A DNA stretch of 40,625 bases, from contig CAMXKT010000007.1 of NCBI GenBank assembly GCA_947244595.1, positions 1 to 40,625 on the forward strand. The letters run 5' to 3'. Numbering within the stretch: the first letter of the stretch is position 1; the number at the start of each line of letters is the position of its first letter. The notes below the pieces were generated by a model, which was given only the letters and a program-made list of their open reading frames with translations, did not search any database and had not been told where the DNA came from. This DNA comes from an uncultured Oscillibacter sp. GTDB taxonomy: Bacteria > Bacillota > Clostridia > Oscillospirales > Oscillospiraceae. Made by a program: the position numbers and the translations under genes. Positions 34,090 through 40,625 of this stretch are shown piece after piece.

Positions 34090-35153
34090 TAGAGCTCGCC
34101 TCCCTTCATCAATTCCACAAAGCGGTCGAACAGGAACGCGGTGTCGTGGGGGCCGCCCCGGGCCTCCGGGTGGAACTGGACGGTGAAGGCCCGGAGGCCG
34201 GGATAGTCCATGCCCTCGCAGGTTAAGTCGTTGGCGTTGGCGAAGGAGACCCGGCCGACGCTTACGGAGTCCCCGTCCACGGCGTAGCCGTGGTTCTGGC
34301 TGGTGATGTAGGTCCGGGGGCCGCTGAGGTCCCGGACGGGTTGGTTCACCCCCCGGTGGCCGTACTTGAGCTTATAGGTCTTTCCCCCCGCCGCCAGGGC
34401 GGTGAGCTGGTGGCCCAGGCAGATGCCGAAGAGGGGGACCCTGCCCAGGATCTTTTGAATCTGCTCAATCTGGTAGACGTTCTCCGCCGGGTCCCCGGGG
34501 CCGTTGGAGAGCATGACGCCATCCGGCTTCATGGCCAGCACGTCTTCCGCCGCCGCGGAGGCGGGAAGCACCGTCACCTCGCAGCCCCGCTTCCGGAGCT
34601 CCTGAACGATGTTGCGTTTCGCGCCGTAGTCCAGCAGGGCCACATGGAAACGGGTCCCGCCCTCCGCCTCATAGACGGCGGGCGCTTGACTGGTGACCGC
34701 GTTCACCACGCCGGTGACGGCGTACTCCCGGAGGGGGGTCAGATCCGCCGGGACCTCGTCGCAGATGCAGGCGTTCATGACGCCGGACTCCCGGATGATC
34801 CGGGTGAGCTGCCGGGTGTCCACGCCACAGAGGCCGGGGATGTTCCGCTCCTTCAAAAAGCCGTCCAGGTCCCCCTTGCTGCGGAAGTTGGAAGGGTGGC
34901 CGCACCGCTCCCGGACCACGTAGCCCTTGACGCAGCACGCCCCCTCGTAGTCCTCGGGGATGATTCCATAGTTGCCGATGAGGGGATAGGTCTGCATGAC
35001 GATCTGACCCGCGTAGCTGGGGTCCGTCAGGGTCTCCACGTAGCCGCACATGCCGGTGGTGAAGACCAGCTCGCCCAGGGCGTCCGCCTCGCCGCCGAAC
35101 CGGAGCCCCTGAAACACCTGGCCGTCCGCCAGGACCAAATAGCCTTTTTTCAT
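34089..35153 (-). CDS. carA: Carbamoyl-phosphate synthase small subunit
   Basis: A 354-residue glutaminase subunit that supplies ammonia to CarB. The N-terminal CarA domain begins KKGYLVLADGQVFQGLRFGG. The class I amidotransferase part has the nucleophile Cys in GICLGHQL and the His/Glu pair in QFHPEARGGPHD. The frame runs further upstream, but GGGAGG lies 5 nt before the ATG at 35151-35153. Its stop overlaps the carB start by one base, so the two are translationally coupled. No PyrR-type attenuator is visible in the short leader. Confidence 0.96.
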   Translation of the reverse strand: MKKGYLVLADGQVFQGLRFGGEADALGELVFTTGMCGYVETLTDPSYAGQIVMQTYPLIGNYGIIPEDYEGACCVKGYVVRERCGHPSNFRSKGDLDGFLKERNIPGLCGVDTRQLTRIIRESGVMNACICDEVPADLTPLREYAVTGVVNAVTSQAPAVYEAEGGTRFHVALLDYGAKRNIVQELRKRGCEVTVLPASAAAEDVLAMKPDGVMLSNGPGDPAENVYQIEQIQKILGRVPLFGICLGHQLTALAAGGKTYKLKYGHRGVNQPVRDLSGPRTYITSQNHGYAVDGDSVSVGRVSFANANDLTCEGMDYPGLRAFTVQFHPEARGGPHDTAFLFDRFVELMKGGEL

Positions 35154-35195
35154 GGATGCCTCCCTCGCTCTTGTTGACGCGTTTTCTTCTACCTT

Positions 35196-35224
35196 ATTAT
35201 GAGGGTTTTCGCCTCTACCGTCAA
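35196..35224 (-). promoter_or_regulatory. Promoter of the carA-carB/dapF operon
   Basis: Leftward -35 TTGACG (35224-35219), 17-bp spacer, -10 CATAAT (35201-35196). Confidence 0.75.
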
Positions 35225-35293
35225 TCCTGGATTGATTTCCGGGCGGAAAAGTTTGACCGGGAAAGGTATTACTTTTTGGTGAAAACGTGGAAG

Positions 35294-35319
35294 GCGGGCC
35301 GCCCAAAGGGGCGGCCCGC
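35294..35319 (-). terminator. Hairpin terminator candidate after the germination gene
   Basis: A perfect 10-bp GC stem (35294-35303 with 35310-35319) 9 nt after the leftward stop codon. The tail is only weakly T-rich, so termination strength is uncertain. Confidence 0.6.
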
Positions 35320-35327
35320 GTCTCAAT

Positions 35328-36746
35328 TCACGTGTTGTCCCGGCTGATGGGCTCCCGCACCAGCAGGCGGCGGAGGGCTTTGCCGTTGAAGGGGATCAGG
35401 GGATAGAGATAGCCCCGGCCCACCAGGGGTTTGGTGGTGGCCAGCAGCACCAGGATGCCCAGGAGCCCCAGGCCGTAGCCCCACACGTCGAAGGCGGCGG
35501 TGATCAGCAGCAGCACCACCCGGAGGAGCTTGAAGGCGTAGCCCATCTCATAGCTGGGCTGGGCGAAGCTGGCCACGGACACAAAGGCCATATAGACCAG
35601 CACCTCCGGCCCCAGCCAGCCCGCCTGGACGGCGAAGTCGCCCAGGATCAGGGCTCCCAGCATGGAGAAGGAGTTGGACAGGGAATCCGGTGTGTTCAGG
35701 GACGCCAGCTTCAAAACGTCCACCAGGAACTCCACCACAAGAAGCTGCCAGAGGAGCCCCAGGGCCGCGGGCTCCGGGGAGGACAGGAACTCCAGCGCCT
35801 CCGGCAGGCGGCCCGACTCCTTCACCAGCAGATACCACGTGGGCGTGATGAGCAGGGAGATGAGAAAAACCACGATCCGCAGAAGCCGCAGGTAGGTCCC
35901 CACCAGCGGCGGGAAGTAAAACTCATTGGCCTCCTGGGTGAAGTCGAAAAAGGTGGTGGGCAGGATCATCACCGAGGGGGAGTTGTCCACCATCAAAATG
36001 ACGTTCCCCTCCATGATGCTGGCGGCGGCGCTGTCGGGCCGCTCCGTGTAGCGGACCTTGGGAAAGGGATTGTACCACTGCTTGGGGCGGATGGCCTCCG
36101 CCACGCTCTCCTGGGCCATGGAGAGAGAGTTCATGTCGATGCCGTTCAGCTTCTCCCGGATAGAGGCCAGCAGGGCCGGGTCCGCCTTGTCGTCCAGATA
36201 GCAGAGTACCGCGTCGGTGTGGGAGCGCTTCCCCACCTTCAGCCCCTCCATGGTGAGGTGGGGGTCCCGGATGCGGCGGCGAAGCAGGGCCATGTTGGGC
36301 ACCACCGCCTCCACAAAGCCGTCGTGGGAGCCCCGGAGGACCTTGCCGTCCGGGGGCTCCTCCACGCTGCGGCCGGGGTAGTTTTTCGCGTCAATCTGGG
36401 CGGCGCCGGAGAGGCCTTCCACCAGCAGAAGGGTCTTTCCCATGAGGACGGAGGTGGTGAGCTGGTCCGTGTCGTCGGCCACGTCCACCTCGGAAAAGGT
36501 GATGAAGCGGTCCGCGAAGTCCTGCATGTCCCTGAGGCCCTCCAGGGCGTTTGCTGGCTGGGAGAGCCAGAAGGCCCCCATACGCTCCAGGGTTTCGTCC
36601 TTGCCGTAGCCGTCCACCACCCAGAGCCGGGCCCTGCGGCCGCCGATGATATAATCCCGGCTCACCATGTCCACGCTCCGGCCCACCCCCAGGGCCTCGT
36701 CGAAGAGCCGGACGTTTTCCATGTAATGGTCAGATAATGTTGCCAT
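35328..36746 (-). CDS. GerA/SpoVAF-family spore germination protein
   Basis: A 472-residue inner-membrane protein of the GerA family, nearest in character to SpoVAF. The soluble N-terminal half (about 1-270) includes DVADDTDQLTTSVLMGKTLLLVEG and the family's PDSAAASIMEGNVILMVDNSPSVMILPTTFFDF transition. About five or six hydrophobic segments fill 280-450. Such proteins act in the spore inner membrane during germination, in nutrient receptor or dipicolinic acid channel complexes. AGGAGG is 5 nt before the ATG at 36744-36746; a GTG two codons earlier overlaps that site. The usual spoVA genes are not adjacent, so it stands alone here. Confidence 0.88.
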   Translation of the reverse strand: MATLSDHYMENVRLFDEALGVGRSVDMVSRDYIIGGRRARLWVVDGYGKDETLERMGAFWLSQPANALEGLRDMQDFADRFITFSEVDVADDTDQLTTSVLMGKTLLLVEGLSGAAQIDAKNYPGRSVEEPPDGKVLRGSHDGFVEAVVPNMALLRRRIRDPHLTMEGLKVGKRSHTDAVLCYLDDKADPALLASIREKLNGIDMNSLSMAQESVAEAIRPKQWYNPFPKVRYTERPDSAAASIMEGNVILMVDNSPSVMILPTTFFDFTQEANEFYFPPLVGTYLRLLRIVVFLISLLITPTWYLLVKESGRLPEALEFLSSPEPAALGLLWQLLVVEFLVDVLKLASLNTPDSLSNSFSMLGALILGDFAVQAGWLGPEVLVYMAFVSVASFAQPSYEMGYAFKLLRVVLLLITAAFDVWGYGLGLLGILVLLATTKPLVGRGYLYPLIPFNGKALRRLLVREPISRDNT

Positions 36747-36820
36747 GCGCACCTCCTGAAATGGAGGTAGTATGCCCGGGAGGAGGGAGGGCTATCCATG
36801 AACAGGCGGCGGGGAGAAAT

Positions 36821-36849
36821 TTGACAAATTTCCCGCCCAATGATAAAAT
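36821..36849 (+). promoter_or_regulatory. Promoter of the small-peptide mRNA
   Basis: TTGACA (36821-36826), 17-bp spacer, TAAAAT (36844-36849) with an extended -10 TGA at 36841-36843. Predicted start near 36856. Confidence 0.85.
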
Positions 36850-36852
36850 ATT

Positions 36853-36928
36853 CCCGCCCCCCAAAAGGGGCGGGAACGCTACGCAGCGGACAGGCGGCTG
36901 GCCACGTCCTCCGAAAGGAGGTGAGGCC
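36853..36928 (+). promoter_or_regulatory. Structured leader hiding the Shine-Dalgarno of the small peptide
   Basis: Three hairpins in a row: CCCGCCCC/GGGGCGGG (36853-36860 with 36867-36874), CGCT/AGCG (36877-36888), and CCTCC-GAAA-GGAGG (36908-36921). The last contains the Shine-Dalgarno AGGAGG and is extended by GGCC/GGCC (36900-36903 with 36925-36928). Folding would block ribosome entry. Confidence 0.75.
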
Positions 36929-36930
36929 GT

Positions 36931-37008
36931 ATGCGGATTACGTTACATATCGGACGGTTTACCGTGACGATTGTCGTGAAATGCAGAAACCGCCACTCTG
37001 GCCAGTGA
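36931..37008 (+). CDS. 25-residue peptide, candidate type I toxin
   Basis: The frame encodes 25 residues beginning MRITLHIGRFTVTIVVK and ending RNRHSGQ. It has a strong AGGAGG 9 nt upstream, its own promoter and a structured leader. The peptide has an alternating hydrophobic/beta-prone core and a basic tail, unlike the plain single helix of most type I toxins. The stop lies inside a hairpin that may end both this mRNA and an opposing antisense RNA. I have a faint memory of similar short peptides in related Clostridia but cannot name a family. Toxicity is inference from the gene arrangement; a regulatory or leader peptide is the main alternative. Confidence 0.65.
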   Translation: MRITLHIGRFTVTIVVKCRNRHSGQ

Positions 37009-37014
37009 CGGTTT
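36987..37014. terminator. Hairpin at the 3' end of the small-peptide gene
   Basis: AAACCG-C-CACT (36987-36997) pairs with AGTG-A-CGGTTT (37004-37014) around CTGGCC, with one mismatch. T-rich stretches follow on both strands. It could terminate the leftward antisense RNA and, with the following GGTTTT, the mRNA. Confidence 0.5.
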
Positions 37015-37081
37015 CTTGACGGTTTTCACTGTCGGGTTTACCTAAGCACTAGGGCCAGCCGCCTTGCGCGGCGTTCCCTTT
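36987..37081 (-). ncRNA. Candidate antisense RNA to the small-peptide mRNA
   Basis: A perfect consensus promoter at 37088-37116 would start an RNA near 37081 running leftward. It has a 5-bp hairpin near its 5' end (37058-37062 with 37068-37072) and reaches the hairpin at 36987-37014, giving about 95 nt complementary to the 3' part of the peptide mRNA. RatA and SR4 in Bacillus pair with toxin mRNA 3' ends in the same way. Ends are predicted only. Confidence 0.6.
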
Positions 37082-37087
37082 AGCTGT

Positions 37088-37116
37088 ATTATAGCAGTCG
37101 GAGGGGCCGCTGTCAA
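37088..37116 (-). promoter_or_regulatory. Perfect consensus promoter of the antisense RNA
   Basis: Leftward TTGACA (37116-37111), 17-bp spacer, TATAAT (37093-37088). No protein gene starts to its left in this direction before the germination gene at 36746, which has its own start and Shine-Dalgarno. Confidence 0.85.
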
Positions 37117-37165
37117 GGCGGGCGTCGGCCTCTTGAATCCAGCTTTTAAAAAGGAGAGGATCGTT

Positions 37166-37522
37166 ATGCTGAGACCCAAGGAAATCGTTCAGCTATGGGT
37201 AGACGCCTTTAACGCCGGGGACGCGGAGGCTATCTCGGCCCTGTACCATGACGAGGCGGTCAACCACCAGGTGGCCAACGAGCCGGTTTCCGGCAGGGCC
37301 GCTATCCGGGAGATGTTCGCCGAAGAGTTTGCCGCCGCCAAGATGGTCTGCATTGTGGAACACATCTTCGAGGACGGACAGTGGGCGATCCTGGAGTGGC
37401 GGGATCCGCTGGGCCTGCGGGGCTGCGGGTTTTTCCAGGTGATCAATGAAAAAATTCTGTTCCAGCGGGGCTATTGGGACAAGCTCTCCTTCCTGAGACA
37501 GCACGGTCTCCCCATCGAGTGA
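37166..37522 (+). CDS. NTF2/SnoaL-like protein
   Basis: A 118-residue single-domain protein with the NTF2-like (SnoaL/ketosteroid isomerase-like) pattern: EIVQLWVDAFNAGDAEAISALYHDEAVNHQVANEPVSG, then a beta-rich half ending QRGYWDKLSFLRQHGLP. Members range from isomerases and dehydratases to ligand-binding proteins; no substrate can be given. The frame extends 34 codons upstream, but AAGGAG is 9 nt before the ATG at 37166. It faces the BrkB-like gene convergently with 9 nt between stops. Confidence 0.85.
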   Translation: MLRPKEIVQLWVDAFNAGDAEAISALYHDEAVNHQVANEPVSGRAAIREMFAEEFAAAKMVCIVEHIFEDGQWAILEWRDPLGLRGCGFFQVINEKILFQRGYWDKLSFLRQHGLPIE

Positions 37523-37531
37523 CGGACGCCC

Positions 37532-38371
37532 TCACGTCCCCTGCTCCTTCCGCAGGGCCACCAGCGTTCCGTTGAGCTCCGCTCCCAGGATCAGCACGTT
37601 TGCGGACATGTAGAGCCAGATCATCAGCACCACCACCGCGCCGATGGACCCGTACAGCAGGGAGTAGTGGGCGAAGTTGTCCACGTACATGGCGTACAGC
37701 CAGCTGACTCCCATCCAGGCCGCCAGAGCCGCCAGGGTCCCGGGCCACAGGTCCCGCCAGGGTCTCCGGCCGTCTTGGGCCAGAGCGTAGAGAAAGAACA
37801 GGGCGAAGTAGCCCACCACCGCCGCCGCCGGGAAGCGCATCCGGGCCCAGAGCTCCGCCAGGAAGAGGGGCAGGCGGAAGTTTCCCACGGCGTAGCCCAG
37901 CAGCCGGTCGCCGATGGTCATGAGGGCCAGCGTCAGGGCGATGGAGGAGATCAGCACCACGGTGTAGAGCAGGGTTTTCAGCCGGTGGATCACGGCCCGC
38001 TTCGGGGGGCCCAGGCGGTAGGCCGTCCGGACGGAGACCATCAGGGCGTTGGTGGCCCGCATGGGGAACCAGATGGAGAAGAACAGGCCGAAGACCATCA
38101 GCTTGGGGCTGGGGTTCCGGCCCACGTGGAGCAGGTAGGTCCGGATGATATCCACCACGTCTCGGGGCAGGAACTCCCCCAAGGCCAGCAGGATCGCGGT
38201 GACGTTCAGGTTCAGCAGGCCCAGGAGGGCGCTGATGAAGATCAGGAAGGGGAAGATCATGAACAGCAGGTAGAAGGCCAGGGCGGCGCTCTGTACCCCC
38301 ACGTTGTGGCGGAAGTAACGCTGGATTAAGAGATAGAGCCCCCTGGGCAGCTTGCGGGTCAGGCGTATCAC
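37532..38371 (-). CDS. YihY/BrkB-family membrane protein
   Basis: A 279-residue membrane protein with about six hydrophobic segments and the family's N-terminal QSAALAFYLLFMIFPFLIFISALLGLL. The GSIGAVVVLMIWLYMSANVLILGAELNGTL segment near the C-terminus is also typical. The family was once called ribonuclease BN in error; its members are now treated as transporters or envelope proteins of unclear role. The start is a GTG at 38369-38371, 7 nt after the stop of the ArsC-like gene, so the pair is probably co-transcribed. Confidence 0.92.
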   Translation of the reverse strand: MIRLTRKLPRGLYLLIQRYFRHNVGVQSAALAFYLLFMIFPFLIFISALLGLLNLNVTAILLALGEFLPRDVVDIIRTYLLHVGRNPSPKLMVFGLFFSIWFPMRATNALMVSVRTAYRLGPPKRAVIHRLKTLLYTVVLISSIALTLALMTIGDRLLGYAVGNFRLPLFLAELWARMRFPAAAVVGYFALFFLYALAQDGRRPWRDLWPGTLAALAAWMGVSWLYAMYVDNFAHYSLLYGSIGAVVVLMIWLYMSANVLILGAELNGTLVALRKEQGT

Positions 38372-38378
38372 AAAAAAC

Positions 38379-38714
38379 TCACTCCCACTTCTCCCAAATC
38401 TCGGGGTGATACCCCACGGTGGCCTCTTTGCCGTTGCGGACGATGGGGGTCTGGAACAGGACGGGGTTCTCCAGCAGCTTTTCCTCCCGGGCGGCGGGGG
38501 TCACGTAGGCCATGTACAAATCCTCATAGGCCCGGCATTTTGTGTTGACCAGGGCCTCAAAGCCAATTTTCTGCTTGACGGATTGGTACTCCCGGGGGGA
38601 TAATCCTTTTGAGGGAAGGTCGACGTATTGAAATTTGATCCGGCGCTCCTTGAACCAGCGCTGGGCCTTCTTGGTGTCGAAACACTTGGAGGAGCCGAAG
38701 ATCTGAATATTCAT
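38379..38714 (-). CDS. ArsC/Spx-family protein
   Basis: A 111-residue thioredoxin-fold protein of the ArsC/Spx/YffB group: IQIFGSSKCFDTKKAQRWFKERRIKFQYVDL, then PVLFQTPIVRNGKEATVGY. The redox site has a single cysteine (SSKCFDT) rather than Spx's CxxC, so it is unlikely to act like Spx; a second cysteine (TKCRAYED) lies near residue 59. Arsenate reduction is not supported by any neighbouring ars gene. AAGGAG is 8 nt before the ATG. It diverges from the sirtuin gene across 40 bp. Confidence 0.85.
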   Translation of the reverse strand: MNIQIFGSSKCFDTKKAQRWFKERRIKFQYVDLPSKGLSPREYQSVKQKIGFEALVNTKCRAYEDLYMAYVTPAAREEKLLENPVLFQTPIVRNGKEATVGYHPEIWEKWE

Positions 38715-38754
38715 GAGACGTTCTCCTTATTATAGTATACAGGGAGGGATCTTT

Positions 38755-39471
38755 GTGACGGAAGCAGTCGAGACCTTGAAGACCTGGGTAAGGGAAGCCA
38801 AAGCCATCGCCTTCTTCGGCGGCGCCGGGGTCAGCACGGAGTCCGGCATCCCGGATTTCCGCTCCACCGGGGGTTTGTACCATCAGGAGTGGAAGTACCC
38901 GCCGGAAACCATTTTAAGCCATACCTTCTATAAAAGCAACCCCGAGGAGTTTTTCCGGTTCTACCGGGCCAAGATGCTGGCCCCCGAGGCCCAGCCCAAC
39001 GCCGCCCACAAAAAGCTTGCCGAGTGGGAGGCGGCGGGGAAGCTCACCGCCGTGGTCACCCAGAACATCGACGGGCTCCACCAGGCGGCGGGCAGCAAAC
39101 ACGTCTGCGAGCTCCACGGCAGCGTCCACCGGAACTACTGCGAGCGGTGCGGGAAGTTCTACGGCCTGGACTTCATTCTGAATTCCACCGGCGTGCCCCG
39201 GTGCGAATGCGGCGGCGTGATCAAGCCGGACGTGGTCCTCTACGAAGAGGGCTTGGACCAGTCCGTCATGAACGACGCGGTGAACTCCATCGCCCGGGCG
39301 GACCTGCTGATCATCGGCGGCACGTCTCTGAACGTGTGGCCCGCCGCGGGGCTCATCAACTATTTCCAGGGGACCCGGGTGGCCCTGATCAACAAATCCG
39401 CCGTGGCCCGGGACCTCTCCGCCGGGCTGGTGATCACGGATCCCATCGGGGAGGTCATGGCCTGTCTATAG
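38755..39471 (+). CDS. cobB: NAD-dependent protein deacylase (sirtuin)
   Basis: A 238-residue SIR2-family enzyme that removes acyl groups from lysine using NAD+. It shows GGAGVSTESGIPDFRS, TQNIDGLHQAAG, the catalytic His in ELHGSVHRNYC, four zinc-binding cysteines (CERC and CECGG context) and GGTSLNVWPAAGL. The frame extends 14 codons upstream, but GGGAGG at 7-nt spacing points to the GTG at 38755. It consumes the NAD+ made by NadE, but nothing here shows a functional link. Confidence 0.95.
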   Translation: MTEAVETLKTWVREAKAIAFFGGAGVSTESGIPDFRSTGGLYHQEWKYPPETILSHTFYKSNPEEFFRFYRAKMLAPEAQPNAAHKKLAEWEAAGKLTAVVTQNIDGLHQAAGSKHVCELHGSVHRNYCERCGKFYGLDFILNSTGVPRCECGGVIKPDVVLYEEGLDQSVMNDAVNSIARADLLIIGGTSLNVWPAAGLINYFQGTRVALINKSAVARDLSAGLVITDPIGEVMACL

Positions 39472-39549
39472 GTTGTGGCGCAAGGGAAAGACGGACACAA
39501 GAGGCCTCTGAAAAGTGCGAAAATCTCAGGATTTTTTTCCAGAAACCCC

Positions 39550-39578
39550 TTTACATTCCAGGGGCTATATGGTATAAT
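39550..39578 (+). promoter_or_regulatory. Promoter of the secreted protein gene
   Basis: TTTACA (39550-39555), 17-bp spacer, TATAAT (39573-39578) with an extended -10 TGG at 39570-39572. Confidence 0.85.
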
Positions 39579-39582
39579 AATA

Positions 39583-39626
39583 ATAGGAGCGGGCCGCCCC
39601 CTTTCTTTTTGATAGGAGCGGGCCGC
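39583..39626 (+). repeat. Two 15-bp direct repeats in the leader of the secreted protein gene
   Basis: ATAGGAGCGGGCCGC occurs at 39583-39597 and again at 39612-39626, 29 bp apart, between the promoter and the AAGGAG of the secreted protein gene. Function unknown; tandem protein-binding sites or a replication-slippage duplication are both possible. Confidence 0.75.
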
Positions 39627-39646
39627 AAAAAAAGGAGAGATTGTCT

Positions 39647-40625
39647 ATGAAGAAGAAATTCTTATCCCTGGTTTTGGTCTTGGCTATGGCCTTGACACTT
39701 TTGCCCACCGCGGCGTTCGCGGCGGAGACCCATGATGCAGAAGGCGCATGCAAAGACGCCACGGGTGCGGAAGTCCCCGTAAAAGCGGCTACCTGCACTG
39801 AGGCTGGTGTAAAAACAAAATATTATACCTGCTCTGTGTGCGGAAACGCCTTTGAGGAACAAGCACTTACAACCGCAATTTCCGACTTAACCTCGTATAT
39901 TGAAGAGGCCAAGGGCCACACTATCGCTTCAGACCCGACTACCGCTGAAGTGCCCGCTACTTGCTGTGCGGACGGAACGAAAGCGCTCTATGCCTGCACC
40001 GGCGGCTGCGGAAAGACATTTATTGATGCTGCTGGAAAGACCGAAGCGACCAATGAAAACAAAGTAATTGCGGCAAATGGTTCGCACACCTTTGCGAATG
40101 ATGCTAAATTCACTTCGGACAATAAGGGGAACCATTCCGCTACCTGCACGGTGGGAAATAAAACGGCCACCGAAGCCTGTGATACTAAGGGCACGGATGG
40201 AGCCTGCTCCAAGTGCGGCTACAAAGCGGGCGGCACCGGCGACCAGAAAACGGAAATCACCGCTTTTACGCCTGTGATTACCCCCGGTCCCGCGACTGCG
40301 GGAGGAGCTGTAACCATCGGGTTTATGAGCACCACCCCTGCTAATCTTGCTGATGTTCTGGAAGTCACAAATGCTGTATGGACCAATACAAGCACCTCGG
40401 CTGAGGACAACACTGGAACCACGACTAAGGCTCCTACCACCCCGGGCACGTATAACATTGTAGTTACCGCTGCGGTAAAAGCGGCCTTGGCAAGCAGTTA
40501 TACGTTGAAGCAAACCACAGCTACGGTCACGGGCCTTAAAGTCAATGCTGCCTCTACCACCACTCCCACCACTCCGACGACCCCCGAGCCCCCGAAGGAC
40601 GAGAACAAGGCTCCCTCCACCAACT
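39647..40625 (+). CDS. Secreted cell-surface protein with Cys-repeat segments (partial, 3' end missing)
   Basis: At least 326 residues; the frame is still open at the window edge. A signal peptide (MKKKFLSLVLVLAMALTL, cleavage after AFA at residue 25) starts it. Three repeat-like segments follow, each with ATC and a later CxxCG-like pair: KAATCTEAG...CSVCGN, PATCCADG...CTGGCGK and SATCTVG...CSKCGY. Then comes a Thr/Ala-rich beta-type region and a Pro/Thr-rich linker (TTPTTPTTPEPPKDENKAP). Such layouts are common in gut Firmicutes proteins that end in wall-anchoring repeats; the anchor is not in view. AAGGAG lies 9 nt before the ATG. Codon use is less GC-biased than the neighbours. Confidence 0.85.
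   Translation, partial: MKKKFLSLVLVLAMALTLLPTAAFAAETHDAEGACKDATGAEVPVKAATCTEAGVKTKYYTCSVCGNAFEEQALTTAISDLTSYIEEAKGHTIASDPTTAEVPATCCADGTKALYACTGGCGKTFIDAAGKTEATNENKVIAANGSHTFANDAKFTSDNKGNHSATCTVGNKTATEACDTKGTDGACSKCGYKAGGTGDQKTEITAFTPVITPGPATAGGAVTIGFMSTTPANLADVLEVTNAVWTNTSTSAEDNTGTTTKAPTTPGTYNIVVTAAVKAALASSYTLKQTTATVTGLKVNAASTTTPTTPTTPEPPKDENKAPSTN

Noticed and set aside
30127-34092. Long rightward frames over carB-dapF
   Set aside because: Antisense shadows; His/Gly/Val-rich without motifs.
35154-35195. PyrR-type attenuator before carA
   Set aside because: The leader from the predicted promoter is only about 35 nt and has no antiterminator/terminator pair.
36737-36967. 76-residue rightward frame across the small-peptide leader
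   Set aside because: It crosses the promoter and leader hairpins of the small-peptide gene and has no ribosome site; the AGGAGG fits the 25-codon frame instead.
39929-40513. 194-residue leftward frame over the secreted protein
   Set aside because: The rightward frame has a promoter, ribosome site and signal peptide; the leftward one has none.
1-40625. CRISPR array, rRNA genes, insertion sequences, prophage
   Set aside because: No regularly spaced direct repeats, no rRNA motifs, and no transposase, integrase or phage structural genes were seen.

Overview
The window is GC-rich (roughly 60% or more by eye, with strongly G/C-ending codons) but its gene content is Clostridial: a dnaA-dnaN-yaaA-recF-remB-gyrB-gyrA origin cluster, a glycine T-box, a GerA/SpoVAF-type spore germination protein, an LTA-synthase-family enzyme, zf-HC2 anti-sigma/ECF sigma logic and a YafQ toxin-antitoxin pair. 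This combination suggests a spore-forming gut Oscillospiraceae (Oscillibacter/Flavonifractor/Lawsonibacter-like). The genus is inference; no 16S gene is present.

Layout. 1-4000: T-box-controlled glycyl-tRNA synthetase and an LTA-synthase-like phosphoglycerol transferase, each followed by a terminator. 4000-9900: leftward genes for a DUF6881-like protein, an AlaX-type editing protein, a membrane protein, a GH3 lipoprotein and glutamine-dependent NAD synthetase. 9900-12660: an orphan gene, rnhA, a yafQ/dinJ-like toxin-antitoxin pair and a DIP1984-family protein. 12676-22190: the leftward origin cluster, with DnaA boxes and a probable unwinding element between dnaA and dnaN, so this window very probably carries the chromosomal origin. 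An AT-richer unknown gene sits between gyrB and gyrA. 22300-26570: rightward phosphohexomutase and an EF-G-like GTPase. 26614-29910: a membrane protein with eight CxxC pairs, a structured RNA candidate and an ECF sigma/anti-sigma pair. 30058-35153: carA and a carB reading frame fused to a diaminopimelate epimerase domain. 35328-40625: spore germination protein, a type-I-toxin-antitoxin-like locus with a 25-residue peptide, an NTF2-like protein, a BrkB-family protein, an ArsC/Spx-like protein, a sirtuin and the start of a large secreted protein cut by the window edge.

The three most interesting points are: (1) an unannotated small-peptide locus (36821-37116) with near-consensus promoters on both strands, a hairpin that hides the Shine-Dalgarno and an apparent antisense RNA; (2) the CarB-DapF fusion, in which one of the two catalytic cysteines of the epimerase is replaced by alanine; (3) a family of about 85-bp repeats whose terminal hairpin abuts the TGA stop codon of three leftward genes, with compensatory base changes in the hairpin. 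All coordinates and motifs were read by eye; no database search or folding program was run.
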